Assembly: GCA_031279745.1 (NCBI GenBank)
Contig: JAITHN010000052.1
Span: forward strand, 1 to 12,384
Reading direction: 5' to 3'
Source of the DNA: Streptococcaceae bacterium
GTDB taxonomy: Bacteria > Bacillota > Bacilli > Lactobacillales > Streptococcaceae
DNA: 12,384 nucleotides
In this document: piece by piece, positions 1 to 7,426 of the stretch
Layout of the letters: each line of letters begins with the position of its first letter
Position numbering within the stretch: the first letter of the stretch is position 1
The notes under the pieces: generated by a model
What the model was told of the DNA's origin: nothing
The model's input: only the letters and a program-made list of their open reading frames with translations
Databases searched by the model: none
Made by a program: the position numbers and the translations under genes

Positions 1-1
1 A

Positions 2-550
2 ACATTGGCAAAAAAATTAAGTGGAGTTGAGCAATTTTCTGAAATGCCATTTGATTTAACGGTTAAACAAATGGTGGCCCTTGGGCGTACGCCTTACAAA
101 CATTTTTTAGAAGCGCATAATCAAAAAGATGACGAAATAGTTCTTGCGTCTATTGAAAAGGTAGGTTTGCTTTCACAACTAAATTCTTCATTCTCGTCCC
201 TTTCCGGAGGAGAAAAGCAACGAGTTGTACTCGCACGTGCGATTGCTCAAGAACCCTCTTTTATGATCCTTGATGAGCCAACCAACCATTTAGATATTCA
301 TTATCAACTCTCATTATTAAAAACGATTCAAAACTTAAATATTAGCGTTTTAGCTGTACTGCATGATTTAGAATTGGCTGCAAGATTTTGCGATTATCTT
401 TACGCCTTCCAGGATGGAACAGTACTTGCACAAGGTAGTCCAAAAGAAGTCTTAACGAAAGAAATTCTTTTTGAACTCTACCAAGTTCCTTGTGAAATTT
501 ATGAAAAACCTGTAACCAAACATTTGGGCATTGAATTTTTAGAAGAATAA
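2..550 (+). CDS. ABC transporter ATP-binding protein, FecE/FhuC type (5' end outside window)
   Basis: This is the C-terminal part, about 182 residues, of an ABC ATPase of the iron-siderophore/heme/cobalamin uptake class (COG1120-like). The frame is open to the window edge, so the TTG at position 5 is not a start and Walker A lies upstream. Visible in order, counting from that TTG: a probable Q-loop glutamine (about 10), the segment MPFDLTVKQMVALGRTPY typical of this class, signature LSGGEKQR (66-73), Walker B FMILDEP (86-92), D-loop NHLD and the switch histidine in VLHD (about 120). Family members are about 255 residues, so roughly 70 are missing. The protein would act at the inner face of the membrane with a FecCD-type permease and a binding lipoprotein, none of which is visible here. 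It is the only + strand gene and converges on phoU. The substrate cannot be decided from the ATPase. Confidence 0.9.
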   Translation, partial: TLAKKLSGVEQFSEMPFDLTVKQMVALGRTPYKHFLEAHNQKDDEIVLASIEKVGLLSQLNSSFSSLSGGEKQRVVLARAIAQEPSFMILDEPTNHLDIHYQLSLLKTIQNLNISVLAVLHDLELAARFCDYLYAFQDGTVLAQGSPKEVLTKEILFELYQVPCEIYEKPVTKHLGIEFLEE

Positions 551-564
551 AAATTGCATGCAGA

Positions 565-603
565 ACCGTACTATTCGATAAACTTTCAACAACCAAGTAC
601 GGT
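565..603. repeat. 8-bp inverted repeat just past the ABC gene
   Basis: The arms ACCGTACT (565-572) and AGTACGGT (596-603) are perfectly complementary around a 23-nt loop. No T-run follows on the + strand. On the - strand the 3' arm is followed after some ten bases by an AT-rich stretch. It is a possible weak hairpin in the convergent spacer; its function is unknown. Confidence 0.3.
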
Positions 604-637
604 CTACGTGCAACAAGGAATTTCTGGACACAAAGCG

Positions 638-708
638 ATGAGGGAACGCACGCCTACAAACATATGCGTTGGTGAGCTGCATACGAGCATATGAGGAAAC
701 GCACGACT
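638..708 (+). repeat. 18-bp imperfect direct repeat in the ABC/phoU spacer
   Basis: Positions 638-655 and 691-708 match at 16 of 18 bases (core ATGAGG-RAACGCACG-CT). The second copy forms the 5' arm of the terminator hairpin. Between the copies, CATATGC (661-667) and GCATATG (687-693) form an additional inverted repeat. The first copy could also pair with the terminator's 3' arm on the + strand RNA with one G-U pair, so this looks like a duplicated terminator arm. Confidence 0.5.
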
Positions 709-730
709 CCATCAAGGAGCCGTGCGTTTC
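696..730. terminator. Long hairpin between convergent ABC gene and phoU, probably a bidirectional terminator
   Basis: The arm GAAACGCACG (696-705) pairs perfectly with CGTGCGTTTC (721-730). After one mismatch the stem continues with CTCC/GGAG around the loop ATCAA. On the + strand the stem is followed by a moderately T-rich run (TATTTGATT). On the - strand the arm ends in TTTC and the tail is poor. It lies 7 bp beyond the phoU stop codon, between two converging genes, which suits a shared terminator. Confidence 0.75.
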
Positions 731-737
731 TATTTGA

Positions 738-1415
738 TTAATCGTTGTTGTCGTTATTTGCAGAAAGTTCAGTAATTTTACCTGTGCTCAAGTAAACAAT
801 CCATTCCGCAATATTTGTTACATAGTCTCCGATACGTTCAAGGAAACTTGCCACACGAAGATAGTCGTTTCCTGCAATGATCGTATCCACATTTTCCTTC
901 ATCTCACGAATCGTCAAACGGTGGATGATATTGAATAAATCGTTGATTTCTTCATCCCTCGTCGCAATGCGTTTTGCCATTTCCACATCACCTGAGATAT
1001 ACGATTGAAGAACGGCATCAACCATTTTTTTCACTTTTTCACTCATATCTGAGATTAACGCTTCCACATCTGGAATGCGTTCTTCCCCTTTAACGTGAAT
1101 CGTAGCTTTTGCAATCGCAACTGCATGGTCGCCCATTCTCTCCAAATCACTGCTTGCTTTCATCACTGTAATAATCGTACGCAAGTCGCTTGCCATCGGC
1201 TGTTGCAAGGCAATCATTTCAAAAGATTTTTTTTCCAAATGAATTTCTAATTCATTGATCTTTTCATCATTATCAATTACTTCTTGTGCGAGTTTACGGT
1301 CATGATCGACAAAAGCACGGACAGATTTGTGAATCGCGGTAGAAACATCTGTCCCCATTTCATAAAATTGATTGTGCAATTTTGATAACTGTTCTTCAAA
1401 TTGACTTCTTAACAT
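738..1415 (-). CDS. phoU: Phosphate signalling/transport regulator PhoU
   Basis: PhoU is a cytoplasmic, all-helical, metal-binding protein that links the Pst transporter to the phosphate-sensing two-component system and damps phosphate uptake. The 225-residue product has the two tandem three-helix-bundle domains of the family. The hallmark metal-binding motifs are DLERMGDHA (about 90-98) and FLERIGDYVTNIAEW (about 191-205), each with the E-x3-D pattern. Length is slightly above the usual 215-220 because of an Asn/Asp-rich tail (SANNDNND). The ATG is preceded by a strong Shine-Dalgarno (TAGGAGGAGTT), which overlaps the end of the upstream pstB; only 8 nt separate the genes, so phoU is the last gene of the pst operon. 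The cognate response regulator and kinase are not in this window. Confidence 0.95.
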   Translation of the reverse strand: MLRSQFEEQLSKLHNQFYEMGTDVSTAIHKSVRAFVDHDRKLAQEVIDNDEKINELEIHLEKKSFEMIALQQPMASDLRTIITVMKASSDLERMGDHAVAIAKATIHVKGEERIPDVEALISDMSEKVKKMVDAVLQSYISGDVEMAKRIATRDEEINDLFNIIHRLTIREMKENVDTIIAGNDYLRVASFLERIGDYVTNIAEWIVYLSTGKITELSANNDNND

Positions 1416-1423
1416 AACTCCTC

Positions 1424-2182
1424 CTATCCAAATTTTCCGGTAATATAATCTTCTGTATCTTGTTCTTTTGGATTTAAGAAAATTGATTTTGTTTTTTCGT
1501 ATTCAACCAATTTCCCATCCATGAAGAAAGCAGTTCGGTCGCTAATTCGACTCGCTTGAGCCAGATTATGTGTAACGATAATAATCGTATATCGATCTTT
1601 TAATTCTAATAACGTTTGCTCAATTTTCCCTGATGAAATCGGATCCAAGGCGCTTGTTGGCTCATCCAATAGAATAATATCTGGATTCACTGCCAACGCA
1701 CGCGCGATACAGACACGTTGTTGTTGTCCACCAGATAAGCCGAGAGCGGATTGATGTAACTTATCCTTCGTTTCTTCCCAAATCGCAGCATCTTTTAAAG
1801 ATTTTTCCACCGCAGCATCCAAAACCGCTTTGTCTTTTTCACCTTTCAGGCGAAGACCGTAGACAACATTTTCATAAATTGAAAATGGAAAGGGATTGGG
1901 TTGCTGGAAAACCATTCCAATTTCTTTACGCAAATCAATCGTATCTGTATTCGGAGAATAGATATTCTTCCCTTTATACATAATACTTCCTGTAATGGTT
2001 ACACTAGGGATTAAATCTTGCATACGATTGATGGAACGAAGAAGAGTTGATTTCCCACTTCCTGAGGGACCAATCAATGCAGTAATTTTCTTTTCTTCAA
2101 ACTCCATTGAAATATCAAACAATGCATGTTTCTTTCCGTAATAGAGATTAAGCTCGCTTACAGTTAATATCGGATTTTCCAT
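1424..2182 (-). CDS. pstB: Phosphate ABC transporter ATP-binding protein PstB (second copy)
   Basis: This 252-residue ATPase powers inorganic phosphate import through PstC/PstA. All ABC motifs are intact: Walker A GPSGSGKST (38-46), Q-loop VFQQPNPFP (91-99), signature LSGGQQQR (149-156), Walker B IILLDEP (169-175), D-loop SALD and switch histidine in VTHN (about 205). VFQQPNPFP and the ending EDYITGKFG are typical of PstB. The ATG follows a good ribosome binding site (GGAGGGAAC), and the stop lies 8 nt before phoU. It is the downstream member of a tandem pair, with 8 nt between them. Two PstB paralogues are common in Lactobacillales; whether they work as a heterodimer is inference. The Walker A coding region is almost identical at DNA level to that of the neighbouring copy. 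Confidence 0.95.
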   Translation of the reverse strand: MENPILTVSELNLYYGKKHALFDISMEFEEKKITALIGPSGSGKSTLLRSINRMQDLIPSVTITGSIMYKGKNIYSPNTDTIDLRKEIGMVFQQPNPFPFSIYENVVYGLRLKGEKDKAVLDAAVEKSLKDAAIWEETKDKLHQSALGLSGGQQQRVCIARALAVNPDIILLDEPTSALDPISSGKIEQTLLELKDRYTIIIVTHNLAQASRISDRTAFFMDGKLVEYEKTKSIFLNPKEQDTEDYITGKFG

Positions 2183-2190
2183 GTTCCCTC

Positions 2191-3000
2191 CTATCCAAAG
2201 TGACCTGAAACATAATCTTCAGTCGCTTTAATTTTTGGTCGTGTAAAGATTTTCTTCGTTTCATCATATTCAATCAAATCGCCACTGTAAAAGAATGCTG
2301 TATAATCGCTAATCCGAGCAGCTTGCTGCATGTTATGGGTGACGATAATAATCGTGTAAAACTCTTTCAATCGCATGAGTGTTTCTTCAACAACACTCGT
2401 TGAAATCGGATCTAAGGCACTCGCTGGCTCATCTAACAATAAAATATCAGGTCTCATCGCAATACTTCTTGCGATACAAAGACGCTGTTGTTGACCACCT
2501 GAAAGTGCAAGAGCACTCTTATGCAGCTCATCTTTCACTTGATCCCAAAGTCCAGCTTGTTTTAAACTCGACTCGACAATCTCTTCAATTTCCTTTTTAT
2601 CTTTTAAACCGTGCTGTTTAAGCGCAAAGGCGATGTTCTCAAAAATAGATTTTGAAAATGGGTTTGGACGTTGAAAGACCATTCCGATATGTTTTCTCAT
2701 CTCGTAAACATCCGCTTTATTGCTATTCACATCCACGTCTTTGTAATTGATCTCGCCTGTCACTCGTGCAATTTGAATCGTGTCATTCATGCGATTCAAA
2801 CTTCTCAAATACGTTGATTTCCCACTTCCTGAGGGGCCAATCAATGCCGTTATCTTGTTTTTTTCAAATGCCATATCTACGCCTTTAATGCTTTCATTTT
2901 GTGCATAATAGACATGTAAATCCTTTGTATATAACGCAATATTTTTTCCTTCCGCTTTTAAATCACGGATATTGCGTTCTGACCAATCATACTCTGCCAT
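2191..3000 (-). CDS. pstB: Phosphate ABC transporter ATP-binding protein PstB (first copy, N-terminally extended)
   Basis: This is the first of the tandem phosphate-importer ATPases, 269 residues from the chosen start. Motifs in that numbering are Walker A GPSGSGKST (about 55-63), Q-loop VFQRPNPF (108-115), signature LSGGQQQR (166-173), Walker B ILLLDEP (186-192) and switch histidine (222). The C terminus EDYVSGHFG is typical of PstB. It carries some 16 more N-terminal residues than its partner (MAEYDWSERNIRDLK...). The reading frame could begin at a GTG at 3012, but that codon lies inside the Shine-Dalgarno GTGGAGG. The ATG at 3000, 5 nt after GGAGG, is therefore the start. The gene follows pstA with an 18-nt gap. 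Confidence 0.94.
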   Translation of the reverse strand: MAEYDWSERNIRDLKAEGKNIALYTKDLHVYYAQNESIKGVDMAFEKNKITALIGPSGSGKSTYLRSLNRMNDTIQIARVTGEINYKDVDVNSNKADVYEMRKHIGMVFQRPNPFSKSIFENIAFALKQHGLKDKKEIEEIVESSLKQAGLWDQVKDELHKSALALSGGQQQRLCIARSIAMRPDILLLDEPASALDPISTSVVEETLMRLKEFYTIIIVTHNMQQAARISDYTAFFYSGDLIEYDETKKIFTRPKIKATEDYVSGHFG

Positions 3001-3005
3001 GGTTG

Positions 3006-3010
3006 CCTCC
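3006..3010 (-). promoter_or_regulatory. Shine-Dalgarno deciding the first pstB start
   Basis: GGAGG on the - strand lies 5 nt before the ATG at 3000. The alternative GTG start at 3012 is just upstream of and touching this site, so it cannot use it. This rules in favour of the 269-residue protein. Confidence 0.75.
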
Positions 3011-3018
3011 ACTAATTC

Positions 3019-3906
3019 TTAAGATGCTGATGTTAATTTAGAATGTAATTTTTTTCCAAGGAAACGTGCGCCAAAGTTGAAAATTAAAACTGCAATAATC
3101 AAAACTGCACTGGCACCTGCTGAAACGGCTGCTCCATCTGGAACCGTTCCTTCAGAATTCACCTTCCAAATATGAACGGCGAGAGTTTCCGCTTGTCTGA
3201 AAATAGAAAACGGACTTGCAATACTCATTGGGTTCCAATCTCCCCAGTTCAATGCTGGAGCAGACTGCCCAGCTGTATAGATAAGCGCTGCTGCTTCCCC
3301 AAAGATACGACCACTTGACAAGATAACCCCCGTTAAAATTCCAGGAAGGGCTTCCGGAACGACCACATGAAGAACTGTTTCCCATCTTGAAAGTCCAAGA
3401 GAAAGCCCGGCTTCACGTTGTGTGAAGGGTACGCTCTTTAAGCTTTCTTCCACATTTCTTGTCATCAATGGCAAATTAAAAACGGTTAAAGCCAAGGCAC
3501 CAGAAAGGATGGAAAATCCATAACCTACTTGAACAACGAAGATCAAAAAACCAAACAAACCAACAACAACTGATGGAAGTGAGCTTAAGATTTCAATAGA
3601 TGTTCGAATAAAATCAGTCAGGAAGTTTTTCTTTGCATACTCGGACAAATAAATCCCAGCTCCAAGTGAGATTGGAAAAGAAATCAACATGGTAATGACA
3701 AGGAGATAAACTGAATTGAAGAGTTGAATGCCAATTCCTCCTCCAGCTTTGTAGCTTTCCGCTTTACTTGTCAAGAAATGCCAAGAAATATGTGGGATCC
3801 CCCGAACAAGTATGAAGGCAATCATGGCAAAGAGAATGAGTGCAATAATTCCTGCAACAGCATAGAGGACGGTTGTAGCCAATTTATCTGTTTTTTTTGC
3901 GTTCAT
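3019..3906 (-). CDS. pstA: Phosphate ABC transporter permease PstA
   Basis: PstA is one of the two integral membrane subunits forming the phosphate channel. The 295-residue protein starts with a hydrophobic segment (about 14-36), has an extracytoplasmic stretch, then several membrane helices (about 64-87, 107-127, 131-149, 186-212 and 262-282). The cytoplasmic EAA loop contacting PstB is REAGLSLGLSRWETVLH with VPEALPGI (about 164-190). Motifs LPSVVVGLFGF and FGEAAALIYTAGQ are characteristic of PstA. Its ATG overlaps the pstC stop as ATGA (4 nt), indicating translational coupling. The ribosome binding site is purine-rich (GAAGGGAGA and AAAGG). Confidence 0.95.
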   Translation of the reverse strand: MNAKKTDKLATTVLYAVAGIIALILFAMIAFILVRGIPHISWHFLTSKAESYKAGGGIGIQLFNSVYLLVITMLISFPISLGAGIYLSEYAKKNFLTDFIRTSIEILSSLPSVVVGLFGFLIFVVQVGYGFSILSGALALTVFNLPLMTRNVEESLKSVPFTQREAGLSLGLSRWETVLHVVVPEALPGILTGVILSSGRIFGEAAALIYTAGQSAPALNWGDWNPMSIASPFSIFRQAETLAVHIWKVNSEGTVPDGAAVSAGASAVLIIAVLIFNFGARFLGKKLHSKLTSAS

Positions 3907-4829
3907 CCTTTCATCTCTCCCTTCTTCCCAATCATACGAATAATAATATTAAAGACTAAGCTCATCAATAGAAGAAGCAATGCCAATGACCAGAGAACAT
4001 TATTTTCAACCGTTCCCATAATGGTATTTCCGATGCCCATCGTCAAGATTGAAGTCAATGTTGAAGCAGGACTGGTTAAATCCGTAGGCATAACTGCTGA
4101 ATTTCCGATGACCATCTGAATGGCTAACGCTTCCCCAAAGGCACGTGCCATACCAAATACCACTGCTGTTAAAATTCCAGGAGTCGCCGCACGCAAAATC
4201 ACTTTATAGATGGTTTGCCAGCGAGTTGCACCTAGCCCAAGAGACGCTTCTCGGTAAAAATTAGGAACCGCTTTAATGGCATCCACTGTCATACTCGTAA
4301 CCGTTGGCAAAATCATAACAAATAATACAAATGTCCCTGACAAAATACCAAATCCAGTTCCACCAAAGATTCCACGCATGAAAGGAACAACGACAGAAAG
4401 TCCGATAAATCCGTAAACAACGGAGGGAATCCCAACGAGCAATTCAATAACTGGTTGTAAGAATTTTGCTCCCTTTTTAGGGCTGATTTCCGTCATAAAG
4501 ATTGCCGCTCCGATAGCAAACGGGGTTGCAACAATCGCTGAGAGGAAAGTTACAAGGAAACTTCCCGCAATCATTGGAAGTGCCCCAGCAAGACGCTGCC
4601 CGTTTGGTCCTACTTGAGAAGGATTCCAATCCGTCCCAAATAGAAATGAAAACACATTGACCTTGTCTTTTCCAAAGAATGTTGCAAGTCCTTTACTTGC
4701 GACGAAATAAAAAATCGAGAATACGACGACAACAATCAGGGCAATACAGATAAAACTCACGACTTTTCCGATTTGCTCCATTTTTGATCGTTTGGATTTC
4801 GTCAATAATTTTGTTTGAATATCTTCCAC
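3903..4829 (-). CDS. pstC: Phosphate ABC transporter permease PstC
   Basis: PstC is the second channel subunit of the phosphate importer, 308 residues. An N-terminal membrane helix (about 22-44) is followed by the periplasmic-side motif FLFGTDWNPS (62-71). Further helices lie at about 83-113, 131-150, 158-178, 215-241 and 278-298. The EAA loop is YREASLGLGATRWQTIYKV (192-210), and IPSVVYGFIGL (134-144) is typical of PstC. The start is GTG at 4829, with AAGGAG 7 nt upstream. An in-frame ATG sixteen codons later lacks such a site. The 93-nt gap from pstS is the largest inside the pst operon and carries a putative PhoP-dependent promoter. The stop overlaps pstA by 4 nt. Confidence 0.95.
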   Translation of the reverse strand: MEDIQTKLLTKSKRSKMEQIGKVVSFICIALIVVVVFSIFYFVASKGLATFFGKDKVNVFSFLFGTDWNPSQVGPNGQRLAGALPMIAGSFLVTFLSAIVATPFAIGAAIFMTEISPKKGAKFLQPVIELLVGIPSVVYGFIGLSVVVPFMRGIFGGTGFGILSGTFVLFVMILPTVTSMTVDAIKAVPNFYREASLGLGATRWQTIYKVILRAATPGILTAVVFGMARAFGEALAIQMVIGNSAVMPTDLTSPASTLTSILTMGIGNTIMGTVENNVLWSLALLLLLMSLVFNIIIRMIGKKGEMKG

Positions 4830-4855
4830 AACAATACTCCTTATTGATTTTTTTC

Positions 4856-4868
4856 ACTAAAATTTAGT
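4856..4868. repeat. 13-bp dyad in the pstC leader
   Basis: ACTAAA and TTTAGT flank a single base. The loop is too short for an RNA hairpin without opening the stem. It lies between the predicted pstC transcription start and the ribosome binding site. It may be a DNA-protein site or chance in AT-rich sequence. Confidence 0.25.
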
Positions 4869-4880
4869 TTACTTCCCCAA

Positions 4881-4908
4881 TTTATACTTTGAGTGAACGT
4901 TTTGTAAA
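4881..4908 (-). promoter_or_regulatory. Putative internal promoter for pstC-pstA-pstB-pstB-phoU
   Basis: On the - strand a -35-like TTTACA (4903-4908) and a -10-like TATAAA (4881-4886) are 16 bp apart; each matches the sigma-A consensus at 5 of 6 bases. The predicted start is near 4874, giving a leader of about 45 nt before the pstC GTG. The -35 coincides with one of the PhoP-like hexamers. Confidence 0.5.
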
Positions 4909-4919
4909 TTCTTTGTAAA
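4892..4919 (-). promoter_or_regulatory. Putative PhoP box: three TTNACA-like hexamers at 11-bp steps
   Basis: On the - strand, TTTACA (4914-4919), TTTACA (4903-4908) and TTCACT (4892-4897) are separated by exactly 5 bp each. This matches the Bacillus PhoP site, direct TT(A/T/C)ACA repeats on one helix face. The array begins 3 nt after the pstS stop and runs into the -35 region. No comparable array is visible before pstS or cls. Whether this organism's PhoP homologue uses the site is inferred. Confidence 0.55.
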
Positions 4920-4922
4920 CGT

Positions 4923-5780
4923 CTATTTTACAATTGCGCCGCTTGCATCTTTTTCTACTTTCATCTCGCTGATTGGAATATAGCCCAACTGCTTAATCAA
5001 TGTTTTTTGAACACTATCGCTCGTCATATAATCAAGAAACTTTTTGGTTAGAGATTGAGGTTGTCCCTTTGTATACATATGCTCATACGACCATATCTTC
5101 CAATCGTTCGTGGTCACATTTTTATCTGTCGGGGAAATCCCATCGATTGACACCACGATTAAGTCATCTGTAACATAGCTAAATGCGACATAACTAATCG
5201 CCCCTGGTGTGTCCTGAACGATTTGACGAACCATTCCAGAAGAATCTTGCTCTTGGGATTTTGCTGCGGTCACGCCTTTCCCAAGTACGGCATTTTCAAA
5301 CGTGGACCTCGTCCCACTTCCCTCAGCACGATTCAACAGAACGATTTCTCTATCTTTTCCACCGACTTCTTTCCAGTTTTTGACTTTTCCAAGGAAAACG
5401 TCTCTCAATTGCGACATAGTCAAGTGAGTAATGCCAGCCTCCTTGTTCACAATCGGGGTGATTCCTACAACTGCAACTTTATGATCAACCAGTTTCCCAG
5501 CATCAATTCCTGATTTTTCTTCTGCGAATAAATCAGAATTCCCGATTTCCACTGCTCCAGACTGCACTTGCGAAAGCCCTGTACCACTTCCACCACCTTG
5601 CACATTCACGAATACTCCGGGGTGATCTCCAGTGTACTCTTCCCCTGCGCTTTCAACTAAAGGTTGAAGTGCACTGGAACCGACAGCAGTGATCGATTCT
5701 CCTTTATCAATCCAACTCGCGCACCCTGTTAAACATAGAATGCCTAAAATAAGAACCATCCCAAATCGTTTTGTTTTCAT
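4923..5780 (-). CDS. pstS: Phosphate-binding lipoprotein PstS
   Basis: PstS is the extracellular phosphate receptor of the Pst transporter, 285 residues. The N terminus is a lipoprotein signal: charged MKTKR, a hydrophobic core, and lipobox LTGC with the lipidated cysteine at 20. Phosphate-binding segments are AVGSSALQPL (32-41), GGGSGTGLSQVQSG (62-75) and RAEGSGTRSTF (151-161). The motif VFLGKVKNWKEVGG (128-141) and the ending LGYIPIS (265-271) are characteristic of the family. A strong ribosome binding site (AGGAGAGG) precedes the ATG. It lies only 17 nt after the cls stop, and I see no convincing promoter there, so it is probably cotranscribed with cls or read from a promoter inside cls. 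Confidence 0.95.
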   Translation of the reverse strand: MKTKRFGMVLILGILCLTGCASWIDKGESITAVGSSALQPLVESAGEEYTGDHPGVFVNVQGGGSGTGLSQVQSGAVEIGNSDLFAEEKSGIDAGKLVDHKVAVVGITPIVNKEAGITHLTMSQLRDVFLGKVKNWKEVGGKDREIVLLNRAEGSGTRSTFENAVLGKGVTAAKSQEQDSSGMVRQIVQDTPGAISYVAFSYVTDDLIVVSIDGISPTDKNVTTNDWKIWSYEHMYTKGQPQSLTKKFLDYMTSDSVQKTLIKQLGYIPISEMKVEKDASGAIVK

Positions 5781-5797
5781 ACCCTCTCCTACCGAGT

Positions 5798-7261
5798 CTA
5801 TAATAGCGGAGAAATCAACCTTGAAAGGGATTCCTTCACCTTTATGACTCTGCTTCTATTTTCATATATTTCTTTTGTCAAAGGTTTGCAATCCTCCAGA
5901 TCACGAATGAATGCATCCCTAACTTCTCTTGTAAATGGCTCATCATAGATAATCGTATTCACTTCAAAATCAAGTCGGAAACTACGATTGTCCATATTGG
6001 CAGAGCCTACGCTACAGATTCCACCGTCGATAATCACCGTCTTCGCATGGATAAACCCACGTTCATACGTTTGAATTTCCGCACCAAATTTTATCAATTC
6101 AGCTGCGAAAGAATAGGTTGCCCAATAAACGAGCATGTGATCTGGCTTATTTGGAATCTGAAGGACTACACGAACGCCGCTCATGAGTGCAACCTTTAGC
6201 GCTTCATGAATCGATGTATCCGGAATATAGTAAGGCGTTTGAATCAAGATTTCCTTTTTTGCCATATTGATCATTTTGAAATAGGTGAATTTAATGAGCT
6301 CTATCTCTGAATCCGGCCCACTTGTCACGACTTGCAAGTGCTTCTCCCCTTTTTGTTCAATCGGTGGGAAATAATTTTCCAATGTCTTGATTCCATTCAC
6401 ATATTGCGAATTCCAATCCATGATAAATCTATTTTGCAAAGAGTAGACGCCTTCACCCGTCATTCTTAGATGATTATCTCTCCAATAGCCAAAACTGGCT
6501 ACTTTTCCAAGGTATTCATCCCCTACATTAAAGCCGCCAGTATAACCGATTTTTCCATCAATCACGACGATTTTTCGATGATTGCGGTAGTTCGTCCTAG
6601 GATTCATCCAAGGAACGTGCAAAGGGAAAAAGAACACAACTTTACCACCTAATGCTGTGAGTTCTTTAAAATCCTTTACTTTTATCCCGTTACTTCCCCA
6701 AGCATCGAGCAAAACTCTGACTTTGACGCCACGCTTTAACGCATCTACCAGCGCTTGATAAACTTTTTTTCCTATCTCATCCATTCGAAAAATATAATAC
6801 TGAAAATGAATGTGGTCAGAAGCTTCCTCTATGTCTTCAATCAGGCGTTCAAACTTCGACTGACCATCCGTAAAAAGCGTAAGCGTTGCCTCATTTGCGT
6901 AAATCACGTTTTGTTCAGTCGTCAATAGGTGAATGAGGCGCGAGGGATTCACTGTACCTGTATTCCCCTTTATCTTACCCCCTTTTTCAAACTCCTCTTG
7001 TTCCAAACGAAGCGTTTCAACACTTGCAATTTCTTTTTGTAGTTTTAAATCAAACAGCCGCGTATTACTGAGCCCTCGACCTAAAAGAAGATAGAGGAAA
7101 AATCCAACAACTGGAATGACTGTCAAAACGAAGATCCACGACCAAGTGGCACTTGTTTGCTTCCGTTCTCGGAAGATGATAAACACAGCCAAGAAGAATT
7201 GAATGATAATAAAGATTAAAAGAAAATCATTTGTAAAAATATCTACTATTCTCGACTTCAT
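5798..7261 (-). CDS. cls: Cardiolipin synthase (phospholipase D family, HKD motifs)
   Basis: This membrane enzyme condenses two phosphatidylglycerol molecules to cardiolipin and glycerol. The product is about 487 residues. Two N-terminal transmembrane helices (about 11-32 and 41-62), with conserved TSATWSWIFVL, are followed by two phospholipase D domains. HKD motif 1 is NHRKIVVIDG (about 227-236) and motif 2 is HAKTVIIDG (about 405-413), each with His, Lys and Asp in HxK-x4-D spacing. Length matches bacterial cardiolipin synthases (480-500). A GTG at 7264 immediately precedes the ATG at 7261. GGAGG is very close to both, and I prefer ATG because it leaves GGAG about 3 nt away. It is the first gene of a probable cls-pst unit. 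The spacer upstream (7262-7426) shows only a weak TATGAT-like -10 (7308-7313) and no good -35. Confidence 0.93.
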   Translation of the reverse strand: MKSRIVDIFTNDFLLIFIIIQFFLAVFIIFRERKQTSATWSWIFVLTVIPVVGFFLYLLLGRGLSNTRLFDLKLQKEIASVETLRLEQEEFEKGGKIKGNTGTVNPSRLIHLLTTEQNVIYANEATLTLFTDGQSKFERLIEDIEEASDHIHFQYYIFRMDEIGKKVYQALVDALKRGVKVRVLLDAWGSNGIKVKDFKELTALGGKVVFFFPLHVPWMNPRTNYRNHRKIVVIDGKIGYTGGFNVGDEYLGKVASFGYWRDNHLRMTGEGVYSLQNRFIMDWNSQYVNGIKTLENYFPPIEQKGEKHLQVVTSGPDSEIELIKFTYFKMINMAKKEILIQTPYYIPDTSIHEALKVALMSGVRVVLQIPNKPDHMLVYWATYSFAAELIKFGAEIQTYERGFIHAKTVIIDGGICSVGSANMDNRSFRLDFEVNTIIYDEPFTREVRDAFIRDLEDCKPLTKEIYENRSRVIKVKESLSRLISPLL

Positions 7262-7371
7262 CACCTCCAGACAACTTTTAACCGACCGAATCGTTTACAT
7301 TTAACATATCATAAACCACTACAAAATGAAAAAAAGAAAGACAATCTTCCCATGATTCATCGAAAGTAAAA

Positions 7372-7388
7372 CCGTTGAGTCAAAACGG
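7372..7388 (-). terminator. Possible weak terminator after lrgB
   Basis: On the - strand the arms CCGTT and AACGG enclose a 7-nt loop and are followed by TTTTACTTT. The stem is short, so termination would be weak. It lies about 40 nt past the lrgB stop and before cls. Confidence 0.35.
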
Positions 7389-7426
7389 ACATATGGTGAC
7401 ACAAGATTTGACGCAAATTTTTAAGC

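Noticed and set aside
3724..4119. 131-codon open frame on the + strand opposite the pstA/pstC junction
   Set aside because: It is antisense to two well-conserved permease genes, has no recognisable domain, and is Asn/Ser-rich and hydrophobic as expected from the complement of membrane-protein codons.
7293..7316. TTTACA and TTAACA near the cls start as a PhoP box
   Set aside because: They lie on the opposite strand, are 7 bp rather than 11 bp apart, and overlap a dyad (GTTTA/TAAAC); the pattern does not fit the PhoP site.
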